From NCBI GenBank assembly GCA_018896985.1, contig JAHILQ010000192.1, positions 1-20,188 of the forward strand: DNA of 20,188 nt, written 5' to 3'. Source of the DNA: Nitrospinota bacterium (GTDB taxonomy: Bacteria; Nitrospirota; Thermodesulfovibrionia; Thermodesulfovibrionales; UBA1546). The translations under genes and the position numbers were made by a program. Shown here piece after piece: positions 7,123 to 13,334 of this stretch. Each line of letters begins with the position of its first letter. Within the stretch, counting starts at the first letter, position 1. Below the pieces are notes generated by a model. It made no database searches. It saw only the letters and a program-made list of their open reading frames with translations, and was not told the DNA's origin.

Positions 7123-7387
7123 AAACATAACGCCTTTCGGAATTTGGATTTTTGTAAAAGAAAAAGAATACTTTCTGAGCTATAAGGATTATCCTTATTT
7201 TAAAAACCAAACACTGCGCTCCATACAAAACGTTCAGTTGCTTCATGGCTATCATTTATACTGGCCAGACTTGGACGTTGACTTAGAAATTGACAATCTT
7301 GAAAATCCCGAAAAATACCCCCTGAAATTTGAGCCGAAGAAGCATCTTACGAGTCATTCAACGGGACGGCGCGCAGCAGCCCGTTAA
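7079..7387 (+). CDS. DUF2442 domain protein
   Basis: A 102-aa protein with the DUF2442 pattern: ITPFGIWIFVKEKEYFLSYKDYPYFKN near the N-terminus, then LYWPDLDVDLEIDNLENPEKYPLKFEP. The ATG at 7079 lies inside the DUF4160 gene, which carries GAGGAGC about seven nt upstream. The two genes are probably translationally coupled. The last 14 residues (HLTSHSTGRRAAAR) lie beyond the usual family end and are coded by the arm of a hairpin that looks like an integron attC arm. Function is unknown; a toxin-antitoxin-like role with DUF4160 is inferred. Confidence 0.85.
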   Translation: MKSLKHGKGISVSVENITPFGIWIFVKEKEYFLSYKDYPYFKNQTLRSIQNVQLLHGYHLYWPDLDVDLEIDNLENPEKYPLKFEPKKHLTSHSTGRRAAAR

Positions 7388-7427
7388 TACCATCGGTTCC
7401 TCTGTTTATTTCTCCTGTAACTCGTTA
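7347..7427. repeat. attC-like imperfect inverted repeat at the end of the DUF2442 gene
   Basis: TTACGAGT (7347-7354) pairs with ACTCGTTA (7420-7427), with one mismatch. Inside it, AACGGG (7360-7365) pairs with CCCGTT (7380-7385). The left arm (CGAGTCATTCAACGGGACG) is of the style of integron attC sites. The right arm is interrupted by about 35 extra nt and the terminal core does not fit GTTRRRY well, so this may be a decayed cassette end or chance. Confidence 0.35.
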
Positions 7428-7527
7428 ATAGTTTTGACTTCTAATACCTGCGGATAAGCAGGCGCCTTTGACGGAAATCCCTTGCGTGTTGCGGGGCGCA
7501 ACGCTCAATATAAACTTTTTCCCTAAG

Positions 7528-7557
7528 TTGCTTAAACCCCGTCTTATCAGTTAAAAT
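7528..7557 (+). promoter_or_regulatory. Candidate promoter for tRNA-Ser
   Basis: TTGCTT (7528-7533), an 18-bp spacer and TAAAAT (7552-7557) give a start near 7564, about 13 nt before the mature tRNA. The rest of 7428-7527 shows a small hairpin (GTTGCG/CGCAAC) and no gene. Confidence 0.45.
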
Positions 7558-7576
7558 TCAAATACTTTTAATCTCT

Positions 7577-7667
7577 GGAGAGGTGACCGAGAGGCCGAAG
7601 GTGCACGACTGGAAATCGTGTGTGCGCTAATCCCGCACCCAGGGTTCAAATCCCTGCCTCTCCGCCA
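7577..7667 (+). tRNA. tRNA-Ser (anticodon GGA)
   Basis: Acceptor stem GGAGAGG (7577-7583) pairs with CCTCTCC (7657-7663), followed by discriminator G and an encoded CCA. The anticodon arm is CACGA-CTGGAAA-TCGTG with GGA at 7611-7613. The long variable arm (GTGCG...CGCAC) is typical of class II serine tRNAs, and GGGTTCAAATCCC forms the T arm. It reads UCC and UCU codons. Confidence 0.97.
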
Positions 7668-7674
7668 TAGCTAC

Positions 7675-7740
7675 AGTGAATAGTGAATAGTGATTAGTTC
7701 ACTGAATTGCTTAATTGTTAAATACAAATTACTAATCACT
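7675..7740. repeat. Heptamer repeats and inverted repeat between tRNA-Ser and SRP RNA
   Basis: AGTGAAT-type 7-bp units (AGTGAA, TAGTGAA, TAGTGATT) start at 7675. AGTGATTAGT (7689-7698) is perfectly complementary to ACTAATCACT (7731-7740). The unit resembles the TGAACAG heptamer inside cobU. Confidence 0.75.
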
Positions 7741-7746
7741 GTTTTC

Positions 7747-7861
7747 CTGCAGCCGGGGGATGGCCCTGCGCAGCAGAGGGATGTGAACCCCACCAGGTCC
7801 GGAAGGAAGCAGTGGTAAACATTTACTCTGGGTGCCGCAGCAAGTTGTCCCCTGGCTGCAG
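7747..7861 (+). ncRNA. ffs: Signal recognition particle RNA (small bacterial type, 4.5S)
   Basis: The ends CTGCAGCC and GGCTGCAG pair, extended by GGGGGA/TCCCC, closing a long hairpin of about 115 nt. The tip holds the invariant Ffh-binding segment CCAGGTCCGGAAGGAAGCAG, with GTGAACCCC before it and GTGCCGCAGCAA on the return side. It forms the RNA core of the signal recognition particle with Ffh for co-translational membrane targeting. Its place directly upstream of dnaX matches the order in Bacillus (scr-dnaX). Exact ends are estimated from pairing. Some weak inverted repeats follow (7888-7926), but no clean terminator. Confidence 0.95.
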
Positions 7862-8034
7862 AAAGACAAAAAGCTGACGATATTAAAGCAGGCAGGGTAT
7901 AGTATTTGAGCGGTTTTTTTGCCTGCAATTCATACAGGAGCATATTGATATAAAAGCGGGCAAAACCTCGGAGTCCCGATTTTATCGGAGCGAGAATGAG
8001 CGAAGATGCTGTGCCCTGTCTGCATGTATCTTTT

Positions 8035-8043
8035 TGTTAAAAT
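8035..8043 (+). promoter_or_regulatory. Extended -10 promoter of dnaX, implying a leaderless mRNA
   Basis: TGTTAAAAT (TGn plus TAAAAT) ends 7 nt before the dnaX ATG, so the predicted +1 falls on the start codon at 8050. There is no Shine-Dalgarno in front of that ATG, which agrees with a leaderless transcript. Confidence 0.5.
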
Positions 8044-8049
8044 GAAACT

Positions 8050-9681
8050 ATGAGCTATTTAGTACTTGCAAGAAAATGGAGGCCTCAGGGGTTTGATGAC
8101 CTCGTAGGACAGGAGCCTATTATCCGAATCCTGAAAAACTCCATCTCACAGAAAAAGATTGCGCATGCCTATATATTCTCAGGGCCCAGAGGCGTAGGGA
8201 AAACATCCACTGCAAGGATACTTGCAAAGGCGCTTAATTGCGAAAACGGGCCGACACCGTCACCATGCGGCACATGCGCATCATGCACGGCTGTGAAGGA
8301 CGGCACATCAATTGCTGTCCTTGAAATAGACGGCGCATCAAATAACAGCGTTGAAGACATAAGGGATTTGAGAGAGGGCGTTAAATATACCCCTCTTGGA
8401 GGCAGGTACAAGATTTATATCATAGATGAAGCGCACATGCTTTCACCCTCTGCATTCAATGCCCTTTTAAAAACCCTTGAGGAACCGCCTCCCCATGCAA
8501 TTTTTGTGTTGGCGACAACAGTCCCAAGAAAAATACCTGCGACCATTTTTTCAAGGTGCCAGCATCTTCCTTTCAGGCGCATATCAGCGCAAAAGATAAA
8601 AGAAAGGGTAAGGCATATAGCATCATCGGAAGACATAAAAATCTCTGATTCCGCTATAGGAATGGTGGCGCGCGCCGCTGATGGAAGCATGAGGGATTCC
8701 CTTACAATCCTTGATCAGGTGACAGCGTTTTCTTCGGAAATAGACGCAGACGGAGTAAAAGACCTTCTCGGCATAGCAGATATCGGTATGCTTGCAGAAG
8801 TTTCATCTGCTGTTATTGACGGCGACAGGGAAAAGATTATCAACGTTATATCCGAACTGGTTGATAAGGGGGCTGACCTCAAGTCTTTTGCAAAAGACCT
8901 TGTGGAATTTTTCAGAAATCTGCTTATCGCAAAGTTTGTAAAGAAACCCGAAGAGATACTTGAACTTAGCGAGGATGAGATAAAAATAGTCAGTAGGATA
9001 CTGCCGAAGATTTCACCTGACCTGCTTACCCTTATGCTTTCAGAAATGGCCAAGGCTGAACTGGATGTCCGTTCTTCATTCTCGCCGCGTCTCAGTCTTG
9101 AAATGTCGCTGATAAGGATAAGCTTTTTAAGCACGCTTAAACCTGTGCAAGAGGCGATAGAGAATATAGATGCGCTCATCAGGTGTCAGGTGTCAGGTGT
9201 CAGGTATCAGGTATCAGGTGTCAGAGAAGAGAAAGCAGATGCCAGAACCCAGGACCTAGAACCTGAAACCCAGAACCTGAAACCTAAAGCAGCACCTCCA
9301 ACGCCGCCTGACGGCAGTTCTTTATTGACTGCGATTAGAGAAAAGATTGATGACCCGAGGATTACATCAAAGCTTTCACAGGCGATGCCTTTACTCAAAG
9401 AAAATGTCCTGACGCTGGCCTTTAACAGCAATGAGGCAGAGCTTTTTGCAGAGCCTATAAGGAAGAATTCTCATTTGATAGAACAAATCGCCTCGGATAT
9501 TCTTAAGTCTCCCGTAAAACTTAAAATAGATATCCTGACAAAGAAAATAATCCGTAAAAAAGACCTGAAGGATAAAGTTCTGACAGACCCCGCAGTAAAA
9601 GAGGTGATTGAACTTTTTGACGGAAGGATAATTGATGTTAAACTAAAGGAAAATACAGGGGGTGAAAACAAAGATGTCTAA
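8050..9681 (+). CDS. dnaX: DNA polymerase III subunit gamma/tau
   Basis: DnaX is the clamp-loader ATPase. The 543-aa protein begins MSYLVLARKWRPQGFDDLVGQ, then the Walker A motif GPRGVGKT (residues 45-52), a zinc module with Cys64, Cys73, Cys76 and Cys79, the Walker B region YIIDEAHMLS, and the SRC motif (FSRCQHLPFRR) that supplies the arginine finger. Domain III helices follow. Residues about 377-418 are a low-complexity linker coded by two blocks of 7-bp repeats (9180-9224 and 9243-9287), after which a tau-like C-terminal domain resumes (SSLLTAIREKIDDP...). The gene follows ffs and its 3' end overlaps the ybaB start region. Confidence 0.97.
   Translation: MSYLVLARKWRPQGFDDLVGQEPIIRILKNSISQKKIAHAYIFSGPRGVGKTSTARILAKALNCENGPTPSPCGTCASCTAVKDGTSIAVLEIDGASNNSVEDIRDLREGVKYTPLGGRYKIYIIDEAHMLSPSAFNALLKTLEEPPPHAIFVLATTVPRKIPATIFSRCQHLPFRRISAQKIKERVRHIASSEDIKISDSAIGMVARAADGSMRDSLTILDQVTAFSSEIDADGVKDLLGIADIGMLAEVSSAVIDGDREKIINVISELVDKGADLKSFAKDLVEFFRNLLIAKFVKKPEEILELSEDEIKIVSRILPKISPDLLTLMLSEMAKAELDVRSSFSPRLSLEMSLIRISFLSTLKPVQEAIENIDALIRCQVSGVRYQVSGVREEKADARTQDLEPETQNLKPKAAPPTPPDGSSLLTAIREKIDDPRITSKLSQAMPLLKENVLTLAFNSNEAELFAEPIRKNSHLIEQIASDILKSPVKLKIDILTKKIIRKKDLKDKVLTDPAVKEVIELFDGRIIDVKLKENTGGENKDV
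9180..9224. repeat. Heptamer tandem repeat (CAGGTGT/CAGGTAT x6) inside dnaX
   Basis: Six copies of a 7-bp unit: CAGGTGT three times, CAGGTAT twice and CAGGTGT once, then CAG. Six units equal 42 bp, so the dnaX frame is kept and the repeat is translated as CQVSGVRYQVSGVR within the linker between domain III and the C-terminal part. Confidence 0.92.
9243..9287. repeat. Second 7-bp-period repeat inside dnaX
   Basis: AGAACCT and GAAACCC/GAAACCT alternate (AGAACCTGAAACC twice, 14 bp apart), preceded by related CAGAACCCAGGACCT. It is translated as RTQDLEPETQNLKPK in the same linker as the CAGGTGT block. Confidence 0.8.
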
Positions 9682-10009
9682 GAAGATGCTCGGTGATATT
9701 ATGCGTGAGGCTCAAAAGCTTCAGACAGAGATGCAGAGGATGCAGGAAGAGTCAAAGAAGAAGACGGTTGAAGCAACAGCAGGCGGAGGAATGGTTACCG
9801 TCATTGCCAATGGAGGAGGAGAGATCATCTCCATAAAAATAGAAAAGGATGTTGTAAATCCTGATGATGTTGAGATGCTGCAGGACCTTATACTTGCCGC
9901 GGCCAATGAGGCGCTGAGACGGGCGCAGGAAATGGTCAATGAAGGGATGTCAAAGCTTACCGGAGGAATGCAGATACCGGGATTAGGCGGGCTGGGTAAA
10001 TTTTTCTAA
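9674..10009 (+). CDS. ybaB: YbaB/EbfC family nucleoid-associated protein
   Basis: A small DNA-binding dimer found next to dnaX in many bacteria. The 111-aa frame from ATG 9674 reads MSKKMLGDIMREAQKLQTEMQRMQEE (amphipathic N-terminal helix), a TVEATAGGGMVTVIANGGGEIISIKI beta hairpin, DPDDVEMLQDLILAAANEALRRAQE, and a Gly-rich end with MQIPGLGGLGKFF. GGGGGTG nine nt upstream supports this start; a GTG at 9662 would add four residues. It overlaps the dnaX stop. The usual next gene, recR, is not found; instead a small minus-strand frame and an HNH gene follow. Confidence 0.93.
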   Translation: MSKKMLGDIMREAQKLQTEMQRMQEESKKKTVEATAGGGMVTVIANGGGEIISIKIEKDVVNPDDVEMLQDLILAAANEALRRAQEMVNEGMSKLTGGMQIPGLGGLGKFF

Positions 10010-10123
10010 TTCCCCTTCATCTATCTGAAGTTCACGCGCAAGGAGTTTAGGCGTTGCGCCGGTCTGTTTGATTACCTCTTTCAGATAATTCTCAAAGGTG
10101 ATATTTTTGTCCTCGCTATCCAT
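9983..10123 (-). CDS. Possible small protein with helix-turn-helix-like stretch (46 aa)
   Basis: On the minus strand, ATG 10123-10121 opens 46 codons: MDSEDKNITFENYLKEVIKQ, then TGATPKLLARELQIDEGELE and KFTQPA. The middle part looks like a short helix-turn-helix (a KLLARELQI turn). It overlaps the end of ybaB by 27 nt on the opposite strand and lies where recR would be expected. No Shine-Dalgarno is visible. It might be a real small gene, a fragment of a larger regulator, or chance; coding character is suggested only by the balanced composition. Confidence 0.35.
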   Translation of the reverse strand: MDSEDKNITFENYLKEVIKQTGATPKLLARELQIDEGELEKFTQPA

Positions 10124-10167
10124 AGGCGATTTTTATGTTTTAATACTGCATCACAGGAGGTGAGTTT

Positions 10168-10509
10168 TTGGGAAGCAGACAGCGAATGAAATTCAGAAAA
10201 CCCCTGCCGCAAAAGCCCGCGGCAGGCAAGACCGCCGCTGAAATCGTCAGGGAATTAAAAGAGGGCAATGCCCCTGTCTCTGATTACAGGGAGCGATCCC
10301 TGAAAATCCACGGCCTGATATGCGCCAAATGCGGGAGGGAGTTCGATTTCAAAGACCGGCGTCTCCTCACAGTGCATCATAAAGACGGCAATCACCAAAA
10401 CAATCCTCCTGACGGCTCCAACTGGGAGAACCTCTGCGCCTATTGCCATGACGACGAGCACAGCAGAGGGCTGCTTGGAGATTATCTTAATGGAGGGAGA
10501 AAGAGGTAA
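10168..10509 (+). CDS. yajD: YajD-type HNH nuclease family protein
   Basis: The 113-aa protein has the HNH zinc-finger fold: Cys52 and Cys55 (CAKC), LTVHHKDGNHQNNPPDGSNW with His70-His71 and the Asn of GSNWENL, then Cys90-x2-Cys93-His94. The core (YRERSLKIHGLICAKC, VHHKDGNHQNNP, DGSNWENLCAYCHDDEHS) matches E. coli YajD closely as I remember it. A basic N-terminal tail precedes it. The start is TTG 10168, six nt after AGGAGG. TGTTTTAAT at 10136-10144 is a possible extended -10. DNA nicking is presumed from the fold; the biological role is unknown. Confidence 0.88.
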   Translation: MGSRQRMKFRKPLPQKPAAGKTAAEIVRELKEGNAPVSDYRERSLKIHGLICAKCGREFDFKDRRLLTVHHKDGNHQNNPPDGSNWENLCAYCHDDEHSRGLLGDYLNGGRKR

Positions 10510-10550
10510 GGATGGGTTCTAATAAAAATTAAGTATGGTGTCTTTGGAAT

Positions 10551-10572
10551 TAATATACCAATTGGTATATTA
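10551..10572. promoter_or_regulatory. Perfect 22-bp palindrome, operator candidate
   Basis: The sequence TAATATACCA followed by ATTGGTATATTA is its own reverse complement over all 22 bp, with TATACCAATTGGTATA at its core. It lies about 45 bp upstream of the -35 box of the zinc-ribbon/methylase/PIN operon. Dyads of this size usually bind a dimeric regulator. No dedicated repressor gene is visible nearby unless the zinc-ribbon protein is one. Confidence 0.6.
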
Positions 10573-10617
10573 CCTATAATAAATTATTATAAATATAATA
10601 TTATAGATATATTAACA

Positions 10618-10646
10618 TTGACATATACCTAATAATAAATTATTAT
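10618..10646 (+). promoter_or_regulatory. Strong promoter of the zinc-ribbon/methylase/PIN operon, with overlapping operator
   Basis: TTGACA (10618-10623), a 17-bp spacer and TATTAT (10641-10646) form a near-consensus promoter. The predicted +1 is 10653, the first base of the GTG of the zinc-ribbon gene. The dyad TAATAAATTATTA overlaps the -10 box (10633-10645), and an identical copy lies 56 bp upstream (10577-10589), each preceded by ACCTA. This arrangement suggests repression by a protein binding both sites. Confidence 0.65.
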
Positions 10647-10652
10647 TAACCT

Positions 10653-10817
10653 GTGCCTACAGTTACATTACAAGGGTTTCAGTGTTCGCGATGCAATCAT
10701 CAGTGGAGTCCGAGGAAAAAAGAAGTGGCAAAGGTATGCCCTAAATGCAAGAGTCCTTATTGGGATACGCCACGTAGAAGAACAATTCAAAAGACACATA
10801 AGCATAGTAAAACATAA
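10653..10817 (+). CDS. Small zinc-ribbon protein (54 aa)
   Basis: GTG 10653 opens 54 codons: MPTVTLQGFQCSRCNHQWSP, RKKEVAKVCPKCKSPYWDTP, then a basic tail RRRTIQKTHKHSKT. Four cysteines (Cys11, Cys14, Cys29, Cys32) form two CxxC knuckles, a rubredoxin-like zinc ribbon. The CPKCKSPYW ending recurs in many small uncharacterised bacterial and archaeal proteins. It lies six nt before the methylase gene and is likely the first gene of the operon. No ribosome site precedes it, but the promoter would start transcription exactly at the GTG. The role could be DNA or RNA binding, regulation, or neutralising the PIN protein; none is shown. Confidence 0.75.
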   Translation: MPTVTLQGFQCSRCNHQWSPRKKEVAKVCPKCKSPYWDTPRRRTIQKTHKHSKT

Positions 10818-10823
10818 GGGAAT

Positions 10824-13334
10824 ATGGGAGATAATCTTACATTCAGCAAAATTGACGATGCATTTGTAAAGATAGGCTATAGACGTGGCCTGATCAAAAA
10901 AGACTATCAATATGCAGACCTGTTTTCACCTGGCGTCCCCATCCGTACTGTGGGGAGGGCTATTTTTGGACAGGAGCCATTGGATTACCGATCTGCCTGC
11001 TTTGGTGTTCAAATAGCAGAGCCTAACCGTCAATCTGCAGCTCTTGTTAATGGATTAAAAGCTCTCGGCGCTCCACAAGTATTTATTTTGAACAATGGCG
11101 TCAGTGAACGATGGGCTATTACTGAACGTGAGCCTGTTCTCCAAGCGAAATATAAAACTGTCAACTTACCAAACGTCATCACTCAGAATATCAACGAGTG
11201 GGATCCTAAAACTATTATAAGAGCAAAGACAGGTTTTGCTAAACCAGCGCTGCAACAAATGGATTTTGTTGACATCGGTCTGCTTCCAGCTTTGGAAAAT
11301 CAAGCCGCAGTAAAAATTGATTATTTACTTAAGGTAATTCTCAATCACACTGAGGGAGAATTTAAGAAGCATAAGCTGTCTTTTGATTCAGCAACAATTT
11401 TCAGAATCGTTTTCAGTCTGTTAGCTGCAAAATTACTTAAAGACCGAGATGTATTAAATTCTTCAAGTATTGATTTCTCTTTTCCCCAAACTGCATTGCA
11501 GGCTGTGAGCAATTATTACGGCTCGTCATTACCGTTTATTGCTTCAAGCATTCCGGGTGCAACATTAAGAGCTATATCGCAGGAAATAGGCAACAGTTTT
11601 TCCTTGTGCAATATATCAGTAGACACTCTTACTTATATATACGAAAATACATTTGTCTCGCCGGAAAGTCGCAAAAAGCTCGGTATTCACAGCACGCCAT
11701 CTTATATTGCTGATTATGTCTTTTCACAAATTCCAATTGGCGACTTGCCGATAAATCAGTGGCATACTACAGATACTATGTCCGGACACGGCATTTTTCT
11801 TATCGCTGCCATGCGGAGAATGCGGGATTTACTGCCGCAAAATTGGAGCGGGAGAGAGCGCCATAATTTTTTTGTAAAACATTTACACGGGATTGAAATA
11901 GAGCCATTTTCAGTTGAAGTAGCGCGTATGTGTCTTATGCTGGCAGATTTTCCTGAACCAAATGGCTGGGATTTAAAACATCACGATGTATTTGCCGGCA
12001 GGACACTTGAGAATGCAACAGCTAAAACTATGATACTCGTAGGCAATCCACCTTTTGAGAATATTGAAGGCAGAAGCCCTGATACACCAAAGCCTGTTGA
12101 ACTTTTGAGGCGCGCGTTACCTGCCTTGCCAGATCAGGCTTTAATTGGTTTAGTTCTACCACGTTCTTTTGTTGATGGGTCTGACTACAAGAAAGAGCGT
12201 GAAACGATCCTAAATAATTTTGAGTTAATTTCCCTAACCGGCCTGCCTGACCGTATCTTCTTGCATTCCAACATGGAAACAGCAATTATTGTCGCTCGAA
12301 AACATCAACCTCGACGCAAGGGAAACGTAGTATATAGGGAAGTAAAAAATCATGAAAAAGAGACGTTCCGTAGCAGACATCAAGTTACATGGGAAGATAA
12401 AGTGCCGCAGTCCTATTTTCAAGACAAAATGAAAGGACGGCTTGTAGTCCCTTTGCTGCGTGAAATTTGGGAACGATTAGAGGGATGTATTCAGCTTGGC
12501 AAAATAGCTGATATCAGTATCGGAATTCAATATAAGCCGAATCTAGAAAAAGAAGAATTAATGGAGATAGTTCGACTAACGCCTTTCTCAGGATCGAAGC
12601 CGGGTATTAACAATGTTACAGATGGTTTTAAACAATTCAAAGCTGATGATACTGTCTATATGTCAACAGAGAAAAAATATCGGCGACTTGAAAGCTCTAA
12701 AGCATGGGATTTACCATGGGATAAATCTAAAATAATCGTTCCGGCTTCACGTGTGTCAAGAGGTGCATGGCGTTTTTCAGCGGCAATTGATAAAGATGGA
12801 CTTATAACGAGTCGAAGGTTTTACTGTATCTGGCCCAAATCTGAAACCTTTACCGTTGAGATATTAGCAGCCTTGTTAAATTCACCTGTAGCGGAAGCAT
12901 TTGTTTATGCGCACAGCTTCCAAAAAGATATTACCAAATATGTCTATTCATCAATACCGGTTCCGAATATATCTGTTGACGCTTGGCATATTATTCATTC
13001 ACTGGTGAGTCATTATTTAGAATCTATAAAAGAAAATAATAAAGATAAAGCTAAAAAAACACTCCTCCAAATTGATGCCGAAGTGTTAAAACTCTATAAC
13101 CTCCCCCCTCGATTAGAAAGAAAACTTTTGGATATTTTCTGGGGACAGCAGCGTTCTGTTCCCTTTGAGTTTACGGGATACATCCCCTTAGAGATTGATT
13201 CGTGGATACCATTGCATATATACCTCTCTGAGCAATGCAGAGAATCAACACCTCGAAAAATCATGCAACGTATCCCCCTGATTCGTGATACAGAGTTCAT
13301 AAATTATCTTAAAAATCTCGGAAGGGAAGAATAA
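10824..13334 (+). CDS. N6-adenine DNA methylase-like protein (Eco57I/type IIG-like), 836 aa
   Basis: The catalytic core lies in the middle. HSTPSYIADYVF (289-300) is a motif X-like start, DTMSGHGIFL (317-326) is a divergent motif I (usual form DPACGSGxFL), GIEIEPFSVEVAR (356-368) follows, and NPPF (408-411) is motif IV of gamma-class N6-adenine methylases. LPRSFVDGSDYKKERE continues the domain. The C-terminal 300 residues resemble a target-recognition region (IADISIGIQYKP, SRVSRGAWRF, ALLNSPVAEAFVY). The first 280 residues are unassigned; no clear PD-(D/E)xK nuclease motif is visible. AAGGGA precedes the ATG. Its stop overlaps the PIN gene start by one base. AT content is higher than in its neighbours, suggesting acquisition. 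Confidence 0.85.
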   Translation: MGDNLTFSKIDDAFVKIGYRRGLIKKDYQYADLFSPGVPIRTVGRAIFGQEPLDYRSACFGVQIAEPNRQSAALVNGLKALGAPQVFILNNGVSERWAITEREPVLQAKYKTVNLPNVITQNINEWDPKTIIRAKTGFAKPALQQMDFVDIGLLPALENQAAVKIDYLLKVILNHTEGEFKKHKLSFDSATIFRIVFSLLAAKLLKDRDVLNSSSIDFSFPQTALQAVSNYYGSSLPFIASSIPGATLRAISQEIGNSFSLCNISVDTLTYIYENTFVSPESRKKLGIHSTPSYIADYVFSQIPIGDLPINQWHTTDTMSGHGIFLIAAMRRMRDLLPQNWSGRERHNFFVKHLHGIEIEPFSVEVARMCLMLADFPEPNGWDLKHHDVFAGRTLENATAKTMILVGNPPFENIEGRSPDTPKPVELLRRALPALPDQALIGLVLPRSFVDGSDYKKERETILNNFELISLTGLPDRIFLHSNMETAIIVARKHQPRRKGNVVYREVKNHEKETFRSRHQVTWEDKVPQSYFQDKMKGRLVVPLLREIWERLEGCIQLGKIADISIGIQYKPNLEKEELMEIVRLTPFSGSKPGINNVTDGFKQFKADDTVYMSTEKKYRRLESSKAWDLPWDKSKIIVPASRVSRGAWRFSAAIDKDGLITSRRFYCIWPKSETFTVEILAALLNSPVAEAFVYAHSFQKDITKYVYSSIPVPNISVDAWHIIHSLVSHYLESIKENNKDKAKKTLLQIDAEVLKLYNLPPRLERKLLDIFWGQQRSVPFEFTGYIPLEIDSWIPLHIYLSEQCRESTPRKIMQRIPLIRDTEFINYLKNLGREE

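Noticed and set aside
7888..7926. Terminator of the SRP RNA
   Set aside because: GCAGGC/GCCTGC are complementary, but the loop is about 26 nt and the T-run lies inside it rather than after the stem.
9180..9224. CRISPR array or satellite locus
   Set aside because: The units are 7 bp with no spacers, are in frame within dnaX, and no cas genes are present.
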